64,000 bases of DNA from Zoroaster sp. YZ-2022 (taxonomy: Eukaryota > Echinodermata > Asteroidea > Forcipulatida > Zoroasteridae). Each line of letters begins with the position of its first letter. The stretch's first letter is position 1. The notes below the pieces were generated by a model. The model did no database searches and was not told the origin of the DNA. It worked only from the letters and a program-made list of their open reading frames with translations. Shown here piece by piece: positions 59,147 to 64,000 of the stretch. A program made the position numbers and the translations under genes. The stretch lies in the NCBI GenBank assembly GCA_029582265.1, contig CM055823.1, positions 27,516,569-27,580,568 of the forward strand. Reading direction: 5' to 3'.

Positions 59147-61930
59147 ATTCTAAAATAAAGACAATGTCAAATGAATTCACATCTCCTTTTACAATAACTC
59201 CCATCCCTTTATTCAAGACAACTATATCATTCTAAAATAAAGACAATGTTAAATGAATTCACATCCCCTTTTACAATAACTCCCATCCCTTTATTCAAAA
59301 CAACTATATCATTCTAAAATAAAGACAATGTCAAATGAATTCACATCTCCTTTTACAATAACTCCCATCCCTTTATTCAAAACAACTATATCATTCTAAA
59401 ATAAAGACAATGTCAAATGAATTCACATCCCCTTTTACAATAACTCCCATCTCTTTATTCAAAACAACTATATCATTCTAAAATAAAGACAATGTCAAAT
59501 GAATTCACATCTCCTTTTACAATAACTCCCATCTCTTTATTCAAGACAACTATATCATTCTAAAATAAAGACAATGTCAAATGAATTCACATCCCCTTTT
59601 ACAATAACTCCCATCTCTTTATTCAAGACAACTATATCATTCTAAAATAAAGACAATGTTAAATGAATTCACATCCCCTTTTACAATAACTCCCATCCCT
59701 TTATTCAAAACAACTATATCATTCTAAAATAAAGACAATGTCAAATGAATTCACATCTCCTTTTACAATAACTCCCATCCCTTTATTCAAAACAACTATA
59801 TCATTCTAAAATAAAGACAACTATATCATTCTAAAATAAAGACAATGTTAAATGAATTCACATCCCTTTTTACAATAACTCCCATCCCTTTATTCAAAAC
59901 AACTATATCATTCTAAAATAAAGACAACTATATCATTCTAAAATAAAGACAATGTTAAATGAATTCACATCCCCTTTTACAATAACTCGCATCTCTTTAT
60001 TCAAGACAACTATATCATTCTAAAATAAAGACAATGTTAAATGAATTCACATCCCCTTTTACAATAACTCCCATCCCTTTATTCAAGACAACTATATCAT
60101 TCTAAAATAAAGACAATGTTAAATGAATTCACATCCTTTTTTACAATAACTCCCATCCCTTTATTCAAGACAACTATATCATTCTAAAATAAAGACAATG
60201 TTAAATGAATTCACATCCCCTTTTACAATAACTCGCATCTCTTTATTCAAGACAACTATATCATTCTAAAATAAAGACAATGTCAAATGAATTCACATCC
60301 CCTTTTACAATAACTCCCATCTCTTTATTCAAGACAACTATATCATTCTAAAATAAAGACAATGTTAAATGAATTCACATCCCTTTTTACAATAACTCCC
60401 ATCCCTTTATTCAAGACAACTATATCATTCTAAAATAAAGACAATGTCAAATGAATTCACATCTCCTTTTACAATAACTCCCATCCCTTTATTCAAAACT
60501 ATATCATTCTAAAATAAAGACAACTATATCATTCTAAAATAAAGACAATGTTAAATGAATTCACATCCCTTTTTACAATAACTCCCATCCCTTTATTCAA
60601 GACAACTATATCATTCTAAAATAAAGACAATGTTAAATGAATTCACATCCCCTTTTACAATAACTCGCATCTCTTTATTCAAGACAACTATATCATTCTA
60701 AAATAAAGACAATGTTAAATGAATTCACATCCCTTTTTACAATAACTCCCATCCCTTTATTCAAGACAACTATATCATTCTAAAATAAAGACAATGTTAA
60801 ATGAATTCACATCCCCTTTTACAATAACTCGCATCTCTTTATTCAAGACAAGTATATCATTCTAAAAAAAAAGACAATGTTAAATGAATTCACATCCCCT
60901 TTTACAATAACTCCCATCCCTTTATTCAAGACAGCTATATCATTCTAAAATAAAGACAATGTTAAATGAATTCACATCTCCTTTTACAATAACTCCCATC
61001 CCTTTATTCAAGACAACTATATCATTCTAAAATAATGACAATGTCAAATGAATTCACATCCCCTTTTACAATAACTCCCATCCCTTTATTCAAGACAACT
61101 ATATCATTCTAAAATAATGACAATGTCAAATGAATTCACATCCCCTTTTACAATAACTCCCATCCCTTTATTCAAGACAACTATATCATTCTAAAATAAA
61201 GACAATGTTAAATGAATTCACATCCCCTTTTACAATAACTCGCATCTCTTTATTCAAGACAACTATATCATTCTAAAATAAAGACAATGTTAAATGAATT
61301 CACATCCCCTTTTACAATAACTCCCATCCCTTTATTCAAGACAACTATATCATTCTAAAATAAAGACAATGTTAAATGAATTCACATCCTTTTTTACAAT
61401 AACTCCCATCCCTTTATTCAAGACAACTATATCATTCTAAAATAAAGACAATGTTAAATGAATTCACATCCCCTTTTACAATAACTCGCATCTCTTTATT
61501 CAAGACAACTATATCATTCTAAAATAAAGACAATGTTAAATGAATTCACATCCCCTTTTACAATAACTCCCATCCCTTTATTCAAGACAACTATATCATT
61601 CTAAAATAAAGACAATGTTAAATGAATTCACATCCCCTTTTACAATAACTCGCATCTCTTTATTCAAGACAACTATATCATTCTAAAATAAAGACAATGT
61701 TAAATGAATTCACATCCCCTTTTACAATAACTCCCATCCCTTTATTCAAGACAGCTATATCATTCTAAAATAAAGACAATGTCAAATGAATTCACATCCC
61801 TTTTACAATAACTCCCATCTCTTTATTCGAGACAACTATATCATTCTAAAATAAAGACAATGTCAAATGAACTCCCATCTCTTTATTCAAGACAACTATA
61901 TCTTTCTAAAATAAAGACAAGGTTATAAAA
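59147..61930. repeat. 82-bp satellite array, about 34 copies
   Basis: The unit holds ATTCTAAAATAAAGACAATG, TTAAATGAATTCACATCCCC and CTTTATTCAAGACAACTATA. Variants at three places (GTTAAA/GTCAAA, CCCC/CTCC/CTTT, CCCATCCC/CGCATCTC) are arranged in groups. Partial 25-bp duplications (AAAGACAACTATATCATTC) occur near 59810, 59920 and 60510. The last units before 61930 are decayed. Confidence 0.96.
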
Positions 61931-62059
61931 AATAGTATCATTCTGAACTCGCATCCCCTTTTACAAAAACTCGCATCCCTTTTTGGGAGTTGATCTTTCA
62001 TTTTCCCCCTACAGGGAAATGCGTGATACAGGTATACGTGGCGACCAAATGTCCTGTAT

Positions 62060-62215
62060 ACAAAGTATGGTGGATAAGACTAAGAGAGGCCCCACAAATC
62101 AGGCAAACATACATACCCCTATGTGAAAAAAGTCGTTTATAACACAGTACGGCAGCATTGCAATCGATCCAGCAATTTTGGCTGCAATTGAACATCGTTT
62201 CATAGCAACAACAAA
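62060..62215 (-). repeat. CATACCCCTATGTG repeat, copy 3
   Basis: CTAAGAGAGGCCCCACAAAT, CATACCCCTATGTGAAAAAA and CATCGTTTCATAGCAA match 27740-27880 in the same order. Confidence 0.7.
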
Positions 62216-62384
62216 CAAAAAATTAACTAGATATAAGTTTTTGTCACAACAAAAACAAGGTGTTCGGTTGAAGTTAAAATGGTTACGTCATCAATTCGAA
62301 GTGTTGGAGAAGTCAAATGTTAACGTCTATTGAAGTTCTCGCGAGAAGTTTATTTGAATACAATACAATACAATACTGAATTTA

Positions 62385-63650
62385 GAAATTATTTTAATAT
62401 TAAACTTTGACTTCCGGTTTGGACAGGAAGTAAGGTCAAATTGGGGTATAAATATTTTTTGACAATTAACGATCTGTACAATGGTACAAATTTTTTAAAT
62501 TTACTTCTTGTGGTTGTTGAGATATGATTTTTTTTAATATTAAACTTTGACTTCCGGTTTGGACAGGAAGTAAAGGTCAAATTGGGGTCACCTTTTTGAA
62601 AATATTTTTTGACAATTAACGATCTGTACAATGGTGAAAGAATTGTGAATTTATCTCTTGTGGTTGTTGAGATATGATTTTTTTAAATATTAAACTTTGA
62701 CTTCCGGTTTGGACAGGAAGTAAGGTCAAATCGGGGTCACTCACAACTCGAGTTTCATCTACTTGTTAAGTTCTAAGTACATGCCAAGTTTCAAGTTCGT
62801 GTGAAGTTTGCAAGTATGTGTTTTTTTGCGGACAGTCACGGGGGAGAAGAAGAAGAAGTAAAAAAAAAAACGAACAAAAACAATAGGTGTTTCGGGTACA
62901 TACCCGAACGCCTAAAAATGACGACGCGCGCGAAGACCAGAAACCGGAGACTTTTTTGCCTTACTCAAGACAACTTAAACCTTCTAACATAAAATGTCAA
63001 ACGAATATCATTCTAAATTCGCATCCCCTTCAACAATAACTCGCATCCCTTTATTCAAGACAACTATATCATTCTAAAACTAGAGCTTAAGTGTTTGTTT
63101 GAACAAACACTAGGTGTTCGGGAGGAAGTAAAGGTCAAATTGGGGTCAACTTTATTTAAATATTTTTTGACAATTAACGATCTGTACAATGGTGCAAAGA
63201 TTGTGAATTTACCTCTTGTGGATGATTTTTTTTAAATATTAAACATTGAATTCCGGTTTGGACAGGAAGTAAGGTCATATTGGGGTCACCTTTGTGTAAA
63301 TATTTTTTCGACAATTAACAATCTATACAATGGTGCAAAAAATATCAATTTACCTTTTGTGGTTGTTGAGATATGATTTATTTAAATATTAAAATTTGAC
63401 TTCCGGTTTGGACAGGAAGTAAGGTCAAATTGGGGTCACCTTTTTGTAAATATATTTTGACAATTAACGATCTGTACAATGGTACAAAAATTGTGAATTT
63501 ACCTCTTGTGGTTGTTGAGATATGATTTTTTTAAATATTAAACTTTGACTTCCGGTTTGGACAGGAAGTAAGGTCATATTGGGGTCACCTTTTTGTAAAT
63601 ATTTTTTGACAATTAACGATCTGTACAATGGTATAAAAATTTGTTAAAAT
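62385..63650. repeat. ~147-bp tandem repeat, about seven units, interrupted
   Basis: The units hold AAACTTTGACTTCCGGTTTG, GACAGGAAGTAAGGTCAAAT and TTGACAATTAACGATCTGTA. Starts lie near 62394, 62538 and 62685, and near 63234, 63386 and 63534. Between them (about 62745-63120) is unrelated sequence, including a decayed 82-bp satellite unit. Confidence 0.92.
62960..63082. repeat. Orphan 82-bp satellite units inside the second array
   Basis: ACTCAAGACAACTTAAACC, AATATCATTCTAAATTCGCA and TTTATTCAAGACAACTATAT match the satellite at 59147-61930 with many changes, about 1.1 kb beyond its end. Confidence 0.8.
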
Positions 63651-64000
63651 TTGTAACATTATACTGTTTTTAAAATAAACTAATTTGACTTCGTTCTTTA
63701 TAATAAATGAAATCTACCGAATAGGAAATATGATATGAAGTTATTTCGTATTAACGTCTGAAATGGCAATTCAACTAAATCAGATCCGATGGTTATGTAC
63801 ACTATAGCCAAATACTGTTCAGTATAGAGATTTTCGTTATAACGTCAGTTTATAGATTTGTAATGGGATGAAATTGCAGGCCCCCATTTTTTTCCTAGTT
63901 TACCTATGTCCAACTAGGACTAGGGCGAGTCTAGGGATGGGTGCTGGACTGGTGAGTGGTAAGTGGGTGATTGGTAGCAGGCTTTGCAACCAATCATAGG
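63651..64000. other. Non-genic right end of the window
   Basis: AT-rich. No gene or repeat family member is recognised. Confidence 0.4.

Overview
The window looks like animal nuclear DNA. It is AT-rich, the recognisable genes are split by spliceosomal introns with GT-AG borders, and transposable elements and satellite arrays fill most of the rest. The repeats are a tRNA-derived SINE, L2/CR1-like LINE fragments, palindromic MITEs and Penelope-type repeats. Together with a multi-exon PTGR1 and an expanded-family type II glycosyltransferase, they suggest a marine invertebrate, possibly an echinoderm or hemichordate. The taxon is an inference from style, not from any diagnostic marker.

Three genes can be assembled exon by exon. 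(1) 17859-24242, plus strand, five exons, 319 aa: a Tyr/Pro/His-rich basic protein in the style of ciliary microtubule inner or stabilising proteins. It is not firmly recognised. (2) 43579-28302, minus strand, nine exons, 327 aa: a complete prostaglandin reductase 1 (PTGR1) orthologue. Every junction keeps phase and the NADP-binding glycine motif is intact. (3) About 51782-50405, minus strand: a type II membrane glycosyltransferase of the nucleotide-diphospho-sugar transferase (PF03407, GT77-like) family, with a signal-anchor exon and a large catalytic exon. Its start exon was not found.

Region by region: 1-17.5 kb is non-genic, with MITEs, an (AAT)n tract seeded by a LINE tail, two LINE 3' coding fragments, SINEs, one tRNA-shaped sequence and a MITE carrying a 32-bp minisatellite. 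17.6-24.3 kb is gene 1; its introns hold a 36-bp minisatellite, a 157-bp dimeric tandem repeat and a Tc1-like element with long inverted repeats. 24.5-28.3 kb is repeats, including a SINE inserted into a MITE with its target-site duplication visible. 28.3-43.6 kb is PTGR1; its introns hold a ~2.2-kb array of a 79-bp unit, a broken L2/CR1-like LINE and several MITEs. 43.6-50.4 kb is repeats, including a hAT transposase remnant and a Penelope-type repeat with a hammerhead-ribozyme-like core. 50.4-51.8 kb is gene 3. 52-64 kb holds MITEs, a ~3-kb compound palindrome, a ~2.8-kb array of an 82-bp satellite and a ~147-bp repeat array.

The genes do not form a pathway. The coherent story is in the mobile elements. 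SINEs and LINEs share a 3' end running into (ATT)n, MITEs and SINEs nest in each other, and several MITEs sit within 25 bp of PTGR1 splice donors.
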